Shown here: in pieces, positions 8,442 to 16,457 of the stretch
Position numbering within the stretch: position 1 is the first letter of the stretch
Layout: each line of letters starts with the position of its first letter
Source of the DNA: a virus
DNA length: 64,000 nucleotides
IMG/VR virus record: IMGVR_UViG_3300010403_000001
Location: 1 to 64,000 of that record
Direction: 5' to 3' (one strand)
Notes under the pieces: model-generated
What the model saw: only the letters and a program-made list of their open reading frames with translations
What the model was told of the DNA's origin: nothing
The model's database searches: none
Program-made: the position numbers and the translations under genes

Positions 8442-9761
8442 TTAGGCCGCCGTTGCCGGTTTGTTTTTCAGGGACTGAAGCCAGTCCGCGTGCATGGCGG
8501 GGTTTTCTTTCTGTGCAAGCAGGATAGCTTCACCCTCTGTTTTCCCGCTTGTTTTAAGCTGCTGGACCCGGACTTGAAATTCATGGAGCTGGCCATCGTC
8601 ATTAGCACTGAAGAGTCGCAGGCCGTTATCTACACCAGCCCTGACAGGGCGCGTGCCAGTCCTGTTAGCCAGGCGTAGAGCATCATTTTCTGCTTTGTAG
8701 CCCTCGGCCAGTTTAATGGCTTTGTCTCTCTGCTCTGCCAGGATCATAACTTTTTCCTCAATGGATTTAAGTTCGATCTCTTCTGCATCTCGTTTGGCCT
8801 GTAGCTCTTTGAGGGCTTGCTTATTTTTGAGTTGGATAACTTCCTTCTGTAGAGCGGCGAAGTTCGCAGCGCCACTGGTTCCACCTACGGCTTCACCTGC
8901 TACTCCTGCTACGACACCGGCAGGTTCACCTTGGACTTGAGCTTGTTCCTGGCCTTGGACTTGGGATTGCTCGCCTTCCATGCCGGCGAGAACTTCCTGG
9001 ACTGCGGCGTCGACTTCGGCGCGAGTAAGTCCAAGCTGGGCCAGATCTTCATCGCTTGCTTCCACGAGATCTTGCAATGAAGGCTCATTCTGCCCTCCAA
9101 AGTTCTCGTTCAAAACTTGTTCATGTTGCTCAATTCGTTCGTTGAGCTGATTAAGGGCGGCCATTACATCCTGTAGTGTTGGTTCAGGGTCTGCCACCTG
9201 TTCTTGTGCTTCCTGCTTTTCTTTGGCCATGCCAATTTGAGAACTGTCAACTTCAGGGACAGAGAAAAGACCGGCATTAGCAGCAGGACGGATTACACAA
9301 TCAACAGACATAAGTTTCTCACATCTCGCAGCAAACTTACCATTGCCCAATGGCTCACCATTCATATTCCCTTTGGGTGGCTTGAACGCTGTAGACATAC
9401 CGAAACAGGTAGGCATCACTTCAGCACGCTCAAGGAGCTTGGGAGTTTCGTCGTGGCTTTTCAGGAGATGCCAGTCAGCACGCAGTTTGTCTCCGTCTCT
9501 TCGGAAACCAGTCAGGTAACCATTGAGGTCTTTGACTCCGCTACCATGATCCAGGCATACGGCCACTTTCCCGCGTTCTTTTGCTGATGCCTGGATTTGG
9601 TTTAGGAGCGTATCATCAACTTCCAGGTTGTGACCTTCAGCGGTCAATCCACCAGTGATAACACTGACTCCACGGATTACGGCATTTTGACGATCGATCG
9701 TTCCGGTTGTTCCGGTAAAAAGATCCTCACTTTTAAAACAGATTTCACTTTCGTTCGGCAT
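8442..9761 (-). CDS. Prohead protease fused to scaffold
   Basis: 439 residues. Residues 1-170 look like a head-maturation protease: a conserved VCLDHGSGVKDLNGYLTG segment with a candidate catalytic His, and FGMSTAF further on with a candidate Ser. Residues about 180-400 are Gln/Glu-rich coiled coil with a Gly/Val linker, as in scaffold domains fused to prohead proteases. The C-terminus may bind capsid. Position upstream of decoration and capsid genes supports this. The exact protease family is not certain. A TTGACA box starts 20 nt before the ATG. Confidence 0.7.
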   Translation of the reverse strand: MPNESEICFKSEDLFTGTTGTIDRQNAVIRGVSVITGGLTAEGHNLEVDDTLLNQIQASAKERGKVAVCLDHGSGVKDLNGYLTGFRRDGDKLRADWHLLKSHDETPKLLERAEVMPTCFGMSTAFKPPKGNMNGEPLGNGKFAARCEKLMSVDCVIRPAANAGLFSVPEVDSSQIGMAKEKQEAQEQVADPEPTLQDVMAALNQLNERIEQHEQVLNENFGGQNEPSLQDLVEASDEDLAQLGLTRAEVDAAVQEVLAGMEGEQSQVQGQEQAQVQGEPAGVVAGVAGEAVGGTSGAANFAALQKEVIQLKNKQALKELQAKRDAEEIELKSIEEKVMILAEQRDKAIKLAEGYKAENDALRLANRTGTRPVRAGVDNGLRLFSANDDGQLHEFQVRVQQLKTSGKTEGEAILLAQKENPAMHADWLQSLKNKPATAA

Positions 9762-9775
9762 GCTGCATGCCAGAT

Positions 9776-9866
9776 TGTCAACGGGTGGGGGGAGCCTCCG
9801 TTAAATAAAAATGAGGTTAGGTTGTTTCAAACGGGAAGGGCTCCTCCCCACCTTACTGGATTGACA
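9776..9866. promoter_or_regulatory. Divergent control region with two TTGACA boxes
   Basis: A leftward TTGACA (9781-9776) lies 20 nt before the protease ATG, and a rightward TTGACA (9861-9866) lies 26 nt before the start at 9887. No good TATAAT follows either at 16-18 nt. They belong to the recurrent box described in the findings. Confidence 0.5.
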
Positions 9867-9886
9867 TAAGAATGTTCCTGTAGTGT

Positions 9887-10075
9887 ATGAAAAAGAAAAC
9901 GGGCCTAAAAACGCGTAAACTACCAACCACAAAAGTTATAGCCACAGAACCTGAATCTCCACCGGAGCAATCCGATGATAATCTTTCAGAAAAAGAATGG
10001 CAGAAAGAGGTTCAAAAGCATTGCCAGCCTGGAGAACCTATACCTGACTGGCTGGCTGCTAAAGCCCCTCGGTAA
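9887..10075 (+). CDS. Small unknown protein
   Basis: 62 residues: a basic N-terminus, then an acidic middle and QPGEPIPDWLAAKAP at the end. It is the only rightward gene in this stretch and ends next to the convergent 82-residue gene. Function unknown. Confidence 0.45.
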   Translation: MKKKTGLKTRKLPTTKVIATEPESPPEQSDDNLSEKEWQKEVQKHCQPGEPIPDWLAAKAPR

Positions 10076-10324
10076 TCAGTGGCAGGGCTCCCACCAGTCG
10101 GAGCAAAATCTATCTGCCGGCCATGGAAGTGTATCGCTTCCATTCCAGCGATTAAAGTAACGATTACTGCAGCATTTCTTATCTTCGCTCACGAACCGGC
10201 AATTTGCGCAGCATGATCCACCGACTGGAACACGTAATGCCGGAACATGATCTTTTGGATATCCGATCTCTCTATGGCGAAATTCAAGGACCTTATCCAG
10301 GGTTTCGGAGAGATCGGATTCCAT
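10076..10324 (-). CDS. Cysteine-rich protein with an N-terminal LDxxxxF motif
   Basis: 82 residues. Residues 8-15 (TLDKVLEF) match the motif that recurs in the neighbouring virion-type proteins. Residues 34-80 hold six Cys (CCANC, KCC, FC, PC) with WNGSDTLPWPADRFCSDWW, a pattern resembling small high-potential iron-sulfur-like proteins of phages; zinc binding is an alternative. The ATG sits immediately after a TAATATTACCCC palindrome. Confidence 0.6.
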   Translation of the reverse strand: MESDLSETLDKVLEFRHREIGYPKDHVPALRVPVGGSCCANCRFVSEDKKCCSNRYFNRWNGSDTLPWPADRFCSDWWEPCH

Positions 10325-10325
10325 G

Positions 10326-10348
10326 CCGGAAAAGGGGTAATATTGTCC
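10326..10348. repeat. Dispersed TAATATTA palindrome, copy 1 (imperfect)
   Basis: CCGGAAAAGGGGTAATATT is followed by GTCC instead of ACCCC, so the right arm has decayed. It lies 1 nt upstream of the start codon of the leftward 82-residue gene. Three other copies are at 23364, 49091 and 62927. Confidence 0.7.
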
Positions 10349-10408
10349 TGTTTATTTTAGGGTTTGCCTAGGTAAGTGGCTAAAATTTAGGTCCAAAATC
10401 GTTCCAAA

Positions 10409-10579
10409 TTAACGCCCCAAGTAATGCATAGATGCGAGACCACCGAAGAGATTGGCGGCTACCAGAAATGCTAATCCGGCCGCAATGAGTTTTCTCCAGA
10501 TCGGATCACCAATCTGGAAGCAGGCAATGACGAAACAGACGAAACTAAACGCTAATAGTACTAACCCTAAGTTTTGCAT
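10409..10579 (-). CDS. Small membrane protein
   Basis: 56 residues with two hydrophobic segments, about residues 3-20 (LGLVLLAFSFVCFVIACF) and 33-48. An AGGAGA ribosome site precedes the ATG. It lies between two motif-bearing leftward genes. It could be a holin-like or virion membrane peptide; nothing decides this. Confidence 0.6.
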   Translation of the reverse strand: MQNLGLVLLAFSFVCFVIACFQIGDPIWRKLIAAGLAFLVAANLFGGLASMHYLGR

Positions 10580-10589
10580 ATGTTCTCCT

Positions 10590-11207
10590 TTATTTCTTTC
10601 TGACCTTCTTTAAAGCTGATCCGATTTTATCCCACGCTGCTCCTCCGAGCTTTCCACCAATCGCGCCACCAGCACCCCCAAGCACAGTTAGTCCACCAGC
10701 TCCGAGGATTCCTGGTCCACTTTTATTTGGTGCCATTCCTGGTTGATTTGGTGCGATCCTATAGGTTTTGACCATGGCATTTGGGTCAGGTCCACCTTCT
10801 TCCTGTCCAGTAAACTCTCCGAGAGGATTACGCGGCCGTGGATCAGTTTGGAATTTAATCAGTTCGTCCAGCTTTCCGGACACAAACTTATAGTTCTCCA
10901 TTCTTTTCCCTGCGTCCTGGATACCGCGAATGATACTTTTGTATTCAGCCGCCTCGCTCTGGCGTTTTCGTACAGCCAGACCGAGCGGGGAACTACCAAT
11001 GGACTTTACGCCCTTACGTGGGAAGATCCTTACCCCCCCGCCTTTAATTGGAACCTTCCATGCGAATTCGATCAACTCATCCAGTTTGGATGACAGCTGA
11101 TTCGTATCGGTTTCCCCAACTGCCTTCTTGCGTGCTTTCACTTTAGCGAGCAGTTTCTGAATGGCTGTCGGGGCAGCATTGTAGGATGTTCCAGCATCAA
11201 GATCCAT
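10590..11207 (-). CDS. Motif-bearing virion-type protein with two KLDELIxF copies
   Basis: 205 residues. KLDELIEF at 41-48 and KLDELIKF at 112-119 are near-identical. The C-terminus has a Gly-rich hydrophobic segment (about 168-188) and a basic tail (KKVRKK), a plan also seen in the 282- and 197-residue proteins. Gly-zipper helices of this sort occur in phage ejection and internal virion proteins. The start overlaps the stop of the preceding gene. No enzyme domain. Confidence 0.55.
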   Translation of the reverse strand: MDLDAGTSYNAAPTAIQKLLAKVKARKKAVGETDTNQLSSKLDELIEFAWKVPIKGGGVRIFPRKGVKSIGSSPLGLAVRKRQSEAAEYKSIIRGIQDAGKRMENYKFVSGKLDELIKFQTDPRPRNPLGEFTGQEEGGPDPNAMVKTYRIAPNQPGMAPNKSGPGILGAGGLTVLGGAGGAIGGKLGGAAWDKIGSALKKVRKK

Positions 11208-12055
11208 TAGTTCTTCTTTTTGCGATTAAAGAAGCCGCCTACCTTTTTTCTGATTTTCCCGCCAATCTTTACACCACGCTTGGCTGCATCTTTTAGTTGC
11301 TTCTGTTCATCTTTGCTAAACTGCCTAAATTCAATAATGCCATCCAGCTCGGTCTTGAGCTCGACCAGTTTCTGGATCTTTGAAAATCCACTATATTGCT
11401 GCTGTAATTGCTGTGGCCGGTTCAGATACCGCATCAGTTTCGGGAATGGAAACTTCAACACGGCAGCCGGTGATAAATCTGCAGGGAATTCTTCCTGGAT
11501 AATTTTACTATGTGGAACTGCTCCATCAGAGAATGGATTCAGGATATGCTCGTCGAACTGGATGGTTTTCTCCTTGGAGTTTAGCTTTAGATTCGGCAGG
11601 ATAGTCTTTAGCTTGGCAAGCGCCATCCCCAATCCTTGACCAATCGATCGTCCTGGGCCCTTAGCGATTCCCTGTAGGCCCGTGCCACGCACACCACGAG
11701 AGAAGGCAGATCTTCCGGCAGCCCAATTCGCCCCATATCCACCGGACCCCTGTATGGCTTTATGGCCGAGATATCCACCAATACCTGCCCCAGGAAGGAC
11801 ACCAAGCGCCGCCGCACCAGCGAGGTGAGATGTCTTAGGCTCCTCGTAATCATATGCAAATTCAATGACTGAACCGAGATTATGGTTTAGTTCGCTCAGG
11901 CGGACAAGCTTGGATGTAGTATTCATTTTCTTTTCCCGGTCTGGTTTCCAGCCGGTTTTACGAAGGGTGCCGTATACGTAGGCATCTTTCTTTTCTCCCT
12001 TGAAGCCTTTTTTATTGGCTTCCTTTTTGAGGTTGAGTTCTAAAGCGACAGGCAT
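11207..12055 (-). CDS. Motif-bearing virion-type protein
   Basis: 282 residues. The first 40 residues (AYVYGTLRKTGWKP) resemble a short basic segment often found at the N-terminus of phage proteins. Motif copies are LGSVIEF (60-66), the weaker KEKTIQF (161-167) and LDGIIEF (237-243). A Gly/Ala hydrophobic stretch lies near 78-102 and the C-terminus is very basic. A TTGACA box starts 20 nt upstream. Role inferred: internal or ejected virion protein. Confidence 0.55.
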   Translation of the reverse strand: MPVALELNLKKEANKKGFKGEKKDAYVYGTLRKTGWKPDREKKMNTTSKLVRLSELNHNLGSVIEFAYDYEEPKTSHLAGAAALGVLPGAGIGGYLGHKAIQGSGGYGANWAAGRSAFSRGVRGTGLQGIAKGPGRSIGQGLGMALAKLKTILPNLKLNSKEKTIQFDEHILNPFSDGAVPHSKIIQEEFPADLSPAAVLKFPFPKLMRYLNRPQQLQQQYSGFSKIQKLVELKTELDGIIEFRQFSKDEQKQLKDAAKRGVKIGGKIRKKVGGFFNRKKKN

Positions 12056-12401
12056 ACCATTTCAACCGGTGTCAAGCCGGAGTAGTAAACCTTTAACAAT
12101 TTGCCTTCAATAGCGAAACAGAGATAAAACACACGATTATTTGAGTGAGTCTTGAAAACTCATACAAAAATGGTTTAGCGGGTTCGACTCCCGCACCGTC
12201 ACGCTATGACGATATAAACTAAAAGCTGAATGCTGAAATCTGATAAGCTGAATTTAATGAAAGCTGATCGATGAAAGTAGAAAGCTGGTTAAAATCCGTG
12301 GTAAAACCTGCCCGACACTGAGAAGTGCGGGAGACGCCGCGTGTGGCGTTTCACTGGGTTCACGGCTGCTGTCCGGAGGCAAAATCCCAACAACAAACAA
12401 C
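12056..12401. other. 345-bp intergenic control region at a divergent junction
   Basis: No gene seen. It holds a leftward TTGACA box (12075-12070), a tRNA-like T arm (12178-12194), three AAGCTGA copies plus one AAGCTGG (12223-12288), two hairpins (12311-12331 and 12334-12349), and an ACAA-rich leader before the start at 12402. Taken together it looks like a transcribed, structured 5' region; an origin or regulatory RNA cannot be excluded. Confidence 0.4.
12311..12349 (+). ncRNA. Two adjacent hairpins in the 5' leader
   Basis: CCCG(A)CACT and AGTGCGGG close on a GAGA loop, followed by ACGCC-GCGTGT-GGCGT. Compact hairpins with a GNRA-type loop suggest a structured leader. No riboswitch class recognised. 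Confidence 0.35.
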
Positions 12402-12602
12402 ATGAACGAAGATCCGAGATTATACGAAATAGCAAAACGAATCACCTTTGAGGCCGGGTTCCCGACCTGGACTGATCCTCGCACCGGTGAGACACATCGT
12501 AATCCGAAATTAACCAAGAAAGGAAAACCAAATGGACCAAGTAAAAGTAAAAAGACTAAAACTGCTAGCAACAATAAAGAAAAACCGAAAGGCGCATCGT
12601 GA
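12402..12602 (+). CDS. Small basic protein
   Basis: 66 residues; residues 1-35 look folded (LYEIAKRITFEAGFPTW), the rest is Lys/Ser/Asn-rich and disordered. It overlaps the start of the next gene by 71 nt, and the low-complexity tail may simply be the next gene's leader read in frame. Preceded by an AACAACAAACAAC leader. Confidence 0.45.
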   Translation: MNEDPRLYEIAKRITFEAGFPTWTDPRTGETHRNPKLTKKGKPNGPSKSKKTKTASNNKEKPKGAS

Positions 12603-12900
12603 TCTATTCCTGAAAGCCCAGGAGGGATACAGGAAGGACATGATCGAAGAGCTCGATCGGATGCTGAAGGATGCCAAGGATGGCAAGCAGATTCGTCGAG
12701 CAGTCATTATGCCGGAACCACAGGATCACACTCCTGATTATGATCGGGTCATTGCCATGCTCGAAATGAGCGTGGATACAGTGATCGAGCTGGATGCAGA
12801 TTCGTTCGACAATTACGTCATGGATAATTGGGCGTGGAGGGCGAATGCCTTGGCTACCAATACCATGTACGCCGCGAAGGCTGGATTGAGAAGGAAGTGA
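12532..12900 (+). CDS. Unknown protein, helical N-terminus
   Basis: 122 residues. An AAGAAAGGA site precedes the ATG. The first 55 residues are a charged helix; the rest (PDYDRVIAMLEMSVDTVIEL) may be a small helical domain. It heads a coupled rightward set of three. Function unknown. Confidence 0.6.
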   Translation: MDQVKVKRLKLLATIKKNRKAHRDLFLKAQEGYRKDMIEELDRMLKDAKDGKQIRRAVIMPEPQDHTPDYDRVIAMLEMSVDTVIELDADSFDNYVMDNWAWRANALATNTMYAAKAGLRRK

Positions 12901-13076
12901 AACGAAAAAAGAAGAGGACATTCCTCTGTAAAGAACCGGGAGGTGCAAATCTCCCTGATGAAGAATTCACGATAACCGCTAAAGACATGGAGGATGCCAG
13001 GGAACAGGCATCTGTCTGGAACGCAGTCGTGATACGAGAAATAAAACCAAAACAAGAAAGGAAAGCTAAAAGATGA
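12897..13076 (+). CDS. Small basic protein
   Basis: 59 residues from a GTG that overlaps the previous stop as GTGA; the longer frame from 12828 would overlap by 73 nt and is less likely. The core resembles FTITAKDMEDAREQASVWNA, a short alpha/beta unit common in phage proteins of this size. It overlaps the next start as ATGA. Confidence 0.5.
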   Translation: MKRKKKRTFLCKEPGGANLPDEEFTITAKDMEDAREQASVWNAVVIREIKPKQERKAKR

Positions 13077-13621
13077 AGTTCAACATTACAATCACTGAAG
13101 CACTGGCAGAAATTAAGACGATCGGTAAACGCGTATCAACCAAACAAACACAGCTCAATAGCTATCTCCTGCGGGATTCGAAAATGATCGATCCCATGGT
13201 GAAAGATGGCGGGAGCCCGGAATACATTAAACGTGAACGCCAGGCGATCCTCGATCTGCAAAAGCGGATTGTCGATCTCCGGTTCGCAATCCAACAAGCC
13301 AATATGACTACCAAACTCACGATGAATTCGTCTGAGAAAACGGTATTCGAATGGCTGATATGGCGTCGTGAAGTCGCACCCCATGTTCAGGTTCACCTGA
13401 GTCGTATGTGGGAGCTAATTCAGGGCGGTCGCTCAATGGCTCAAAAGCAGGGAATCAACGTAGTGGCGGCAGCCGCTGCAGTTCAGGGCAGTAATGATGC
13501 GAAGGAAATCGTTGTTAACGTCAACGAATTAGAGCTCGCAAAACAGCGCGAAGAAGTGGAACAACTCCTTGGCGATCTGGACGGCAAGCTGTCTCTACTT
13601 AACGCAACAACAACCATTTAA
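13073..13621 (+). CDS. Coiled-coil protein of unknown function
   Basis: 182 residues, mostly helical, with coiled-coil heptads around 12-75 and 145-175 and an Ala-rich linker (VVAAAAAVQ). Coupled to the gene before by ATGA. No known domain recognised. Confidence 0.6.
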   Translation: MKFNITITEALAEIKTIGKRVSTKQTQLNSYLLRDSKMIDPMVKDGGSPEYIKRERQAILDLQKRIVDLRFAIQQANMTTKLTMNSSEKTVFEWLIWRREVAPHVQVHLSRMWELIQGGRSMAQKQGINVVAAAAAVQGSNDAKEIVVNVNELELAKQREEVEQLLGDLDGKLSLLNATTTI

Positions 13622-13777
13622 TCGATGTGGAGTCCAGACACGGACAAGGCTTAGGCCACGTTCCGGCAACGGACTGTAAATCCGCCCATCAAATGGGGCC
13701 GGAGGCAGCAATCGTGGATGGGTAGCGCGTGGTGATCTGGGCTCCCTTCCTCCCCAGAACAAGAAAACAACAAACAA
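13622..13777 (+). other. Structured leader with tRNA-like hairpins and C-rich box
   Basis: Contains CGGACTGTAAATCCG (13670-13684), which mimics a tRNA-Tyr anticodon arm, then CCCATCAAATGGG (13685-13697), which mimics a variable arm. No T arm or acceptor stem follows, so it is not a tRNA. The C-rich leader TTCCTCCCCAGAACAA (13747-13762) and an ACAA-rich stretch lead into the start at 13778. Confidence 0.45.
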
Positions 13778-14311
13778 ATGAAAACAACACTACCAACAGC
13801 AAAAGAGCTGACTGATCTCGGCTTCCGGACGGCAGCTTATGAATTAGAGAAGCACAAAGAGCTCGGCAACAAAGGGCTTCGAGAGAAGCTCCGTGTGGCG
13901 TTCGAGCACTACCGGGTGGTAGAGCCCGAGCATATTGATCGGTTTAATGAGAAACTTAAGGCTGAAACCCTTAAGAAAACAACCAGGTTGAGACGAAATG
14001 ATTATAGAGACGAGATCAAAATAATCAGGACGACTAAGTATCAAAGACTCCAGTTCACGTCGATTCACAACTATACAGCAGCACCACCACGTGAGGTGCT
14101 GGTGGAGTTGAAAAAGGCGAAGGAACTCGGGTGCTTTGATTCATTTGAAATCGCCACGATCAACGAGGTTCATGATGAACACGTGCAAACCATCAGGATG
14201 GAAGATCCTATCCTGTTCGGTCGTATCGAGAACAGCGACAATCGTTATTTCATTGCCCAATGGGATGACGATGTGAAGATCGAAGATATCCTGCGAGAGG
14301 ATGAGGGATGA
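13778..14311 (+). CDS. Unknown protein, paralog of the gene at 61678
   Basis: 177 residues. Strong paralog of the 160-residue leftward gene at 61678-62160: shared AFEH[YF]RV near residue 45, CFDSFE[IV]ATI, and NRYFIAQWDDDVKIEDIL at the C-terminus. No enzymatic motif visible. The two copies lie 48 kb apart on opposite strands, and in both places the next gene begins with a [KP]KD[LI]LK-type segment. It may be a conserved phage regulator or structural adaptor. Confidence 0.65.
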   Translation: MKTTLPTAKELTDLGFRTAAYELEKHKELGNKGLREKLRVAFEHYRVVEPEHIDRFNEKLKAETLKKTTRLRRNDYRDEIKIIRTTKYQRLQFTSIHNYTAAPPREVLVELKKAKELGCFDSFEIATINEVHDEHVQTIRMEDPILFGRIENSDNRYFIAQWDDDVKIEDILREDEG

Positions 14312-14493
14312 AAACAAAAGATCTACTCAAATTCGCGGAAAAGAAGACCGATCCTGACGAAGCGGCACTGAAGGAATGCGCCAATATTGCGAAAATGATG
14401 CGCGGTCACGTCTGGGACGGCCCACCAAAATCGCAATTACAAAAGAAGGGATTCTTTGCGAATTCGCCAGTCGTGGCGCTTCTCGGTCGGTAG
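14308..14493 (+). CDS. Small protein with N-terminal KDLLKFA segment
   Basis: 61 residues, coupled by ATGA to the preceding gene. Its start MKTKDLLKFAEKK resembles the N-terminal LPKDLLKYA tag of the three tandem genes at 60816-61678, which also follow the other paralog of the preceding gene. So a two-gene unit appears duplicated. It ends 1 nt before the convergent ligase gene. Confidence 0.55.
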   Translation: MKTKDLLKFAEKKTDPDEAALKECANIAKMMRGHVWDGPPKSQLQKKGFFANSPVVALLGR

Positions 14494-14494
14494 T

Positions 14495-16456
14495 TTACTT
14501 ACCTTCATCAACAGCGATAAATGAAGGTGCTCGGAGTGCGCCGCTGGGGTATTTACCCTGGTGGCGCACTCGTGCCGTTCGTCCGACATATTTCTCCAGA
14601 TCCCTGCGGGTTTCATCTGTGAATCCGGTGCCTACTTTTCCGATAGTGCGTCCACTAGAATCAGCGTAAGTGAAACCACCAGGAGCTCCGTGAAATTTAC
14701 CAGTGCCAGGAAATGTGCCGGCGATCTTAACATTAGCCTCCTTCGTATGTTTAACCTTAATCATTTTACCATCAGATGGATGAATTATCACGCCCTCCTT
14801 CGTCAGGGGATGACGACCTGACCGCACTTTCTCATACAATCGAAGAGCTGCGGAAGGGGATTTGGCTTCTTCAGGAGCATGGAATGTGCTCCTTGGCAGA
14901 TGTGTCAAAGTTTCTTTTACTTTTGCAAGCCGCTCGGGATAAGGTCCTTTATCTCCGGCGACATCAAAAGGCATCACTTTCAACTTCACCCCGGAAGCCT
15001 TCTGCTTCCGAATAGATTCACCAATATGACTATTCAAAATACCAGACAGATCTTGTGGTGGAATACTCTTCCCCCGCACTTTACCATAGAGTTCACCTAT
15101 CAGCGTCCGCTGGTGCTCTCGTGGTATGTCTATTGTGGGCCTTCCCCGGAAGACCCTTTCAGTGTGAACGGGATGCGTTCCCGTTGTCTTGCTAACACGA
15201 TGGCTCAGGATCTCAGGACGACCTCCTGCAGTACTTACGTAGACCAACGCACCATCAACCTTGGGCTGAACCGATGAACCTGATTCTAACCTTGATAAGT
15301 ATCCCTTCGCTTCTGATGGCGATAGTGATTTCGCAGCTGGTTTATGTGCTCCTTCTGGCGGTTGCACTGGTTGCGCTTTTGTGTGTAGCCATCCGGCTTT
15401 GGTTTTTATAAATGCCAGGCGATGTGATCCCTTGCGATCCGATAGTGTCGCATGTAGCTCGCCTGGCGTACTCTTTGTGACCAGGGCTTTACCCAGGTCT
15501 TCACTCTTTACTGTCCCGGCACCATAGCCGGATGGTATCTCCCCTTCCCATCCGAGGTAGCTATGTCGGTGGGTGGGTTGTTGGTGGATGGCGATTTTCT
15601 GTCCATGAGCTGGTAGATCTTTCCTGGTTGCCCATGAGAGCAGTCCATGGTGGCGATTGCCAATTCGCACATCCCTATGTAGTCCTGCTCGTTTGGCGTG
15701 ATGTTGCTGGACATTGTAATCGAGAAGCTCACCTTCTTTGAATACTGGAAGTTCTTGTGGTGGTTCATCTACTGACGTTGGTTGATGTAATTTTTTTTTA
15801 TCCGAAAATTGGATCAGGTCATCCAGTATCACCGTAAATTCACCAATGGTCTTACCCTTCATACCACGGAACGGCCAAACCTTATTGCTGCGGAGTAACT
15901 TTACCTTCTGGGCTAAATTACTTGCGGCGAGGGTGCCATATGGTGGAACCAAGGCTTTGAATCGTTTACCTCTTTCAAGCGGCGATGTTAGACCGGGTGG
16001 AAGCGCAAGAAATCCTGCCCTGGAAATATCGTGGTATTTAGTCACAGGTGCATGGTGTAACCATTTCGCAGTCCTGAATGCGATCTTAGCACCTCGATTA
16101 GGATTGTTGGCGAACTCAATCAGGTCATCCAATATGGCGATCAATTCTTTCTCGAACACCCTGGCACGAACGGTCTTTTCACCTTTTTCTTTCTTAGCAA
16201 CGATCCGGTGGTTCCCGTCCTCCACGAAATATTTTCCACCAATTTTGTGAAGCATTGGTAAATCACGGCCGGGCTTCTTCTTATATTCCTCTACGATATG
16301 CCGCTTTACCGCATTCTGGTGTGAGACAATTTTACTAATGGGAATCTTCTGAACCTTGGACTTTACATCCTCTGGATATAGAGGGTTGTCCTCCCATTTG
16401 ACCGTCTTGAACTGGATTAGATTATCCAGCAGATTAGTAATCTGGGTGATCGCCAT
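14495..16456 (-). CDS. ParB-like / phosphoesterase / ATP-dependent DNA ligase fusion with motif linkers
   Basis: 653 residues. In order: LLDNLIQF (9-16); a ParB/sulfiredoxin-like domain (about 35-100, ISKIVSHQ, EDGNHRI); ILDDLIEF (108-115); a short unknown region; ILDDLIQF (210-217); a LigD-type 3'-phosphoesterase-like domain (245-360, HHAKRAGLHRDVRIG); then an ATP-dependent ligase adenylation domain with the nucleotidyl Lys in KVDGA (399-403), GELYG (454-458), EGVII (554-558) and KMIKVK (564-569), and a C-terminal OB-fold. It would seal or process DNA ends. The same short motif precedes each domain and the gene sits among virion-type genes, so I infer an enzyme packaged with the particle; that is untested. 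Confidence 0.75.
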   Translation of the reverse strand: MAITQITNLLDNLIQFKTVKWEDNPLYPEDVKSKVQKIPISKIVSHQNAVKRHIVEEYKKKPGRDLPMLHKIGGKYFVEDGNHRIVAKKEKGEKTVRARVFEKELIAILDDLIEFANNPNRGAKIAFRTAKWLHHAPVTKYHDISRAGFLALPPGLTSPLERGKRFKALVPPYGTLAASNLAQKVKLLRSNKVWPFRGMKGKTIGEFTVILDDLIQFSDKKKLHQPTSVDEPPQELPVFKEGELLDYNVQQHHAKRAGLHRDVRIGNRHHGLLSWATRKDLPAHGQKIAIHQQPTHRHSYLGWEGEIPSGYGAGTVKSEDLGKALVTKSTPGELHATLSDRKGSHRLAFIKTKAGWLHTKAQPVQPPEGAHKPAAKSLSPSEAKGYLSRLESGSSVQPKVDGALVYVSTAGGRPEILSHRVSKTTGTHPVHTERVFRGRPTIDIPREHQRTLIGELYGKVRGKSIPPQDLSGILNSHIGESIRKQKASGVKLKVMPFDVAGDKGPYPERLAKVKETLTHLPRSTFHAPEEAKSPSAALRLYEKVRSGRHPLTKEGVIIHPSDGKMIKVKHTKEANVKIAGTFPGTGKFHGAPGGFTYADSSGRTIGKVGTGFTDETRRDLEKYVGRTARVRHQGKYPSGALRAPSFIAVDEGK

Positions 16457-16457
16457 A

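Noticed and set aside
12106-12202. Complete tRNA-Ser(UGA) gene
   Set aside because: The T arm and an anticodon-like hairpin are present, but the expected 5' acceptor strand TGACGGT and a D arm are missing.
13622-13720. tRNA-Tyr gene around CTGTAAA
   Set aside because: Anticodon and variable arms look right, yet no T arm or acceptor pairing follows.
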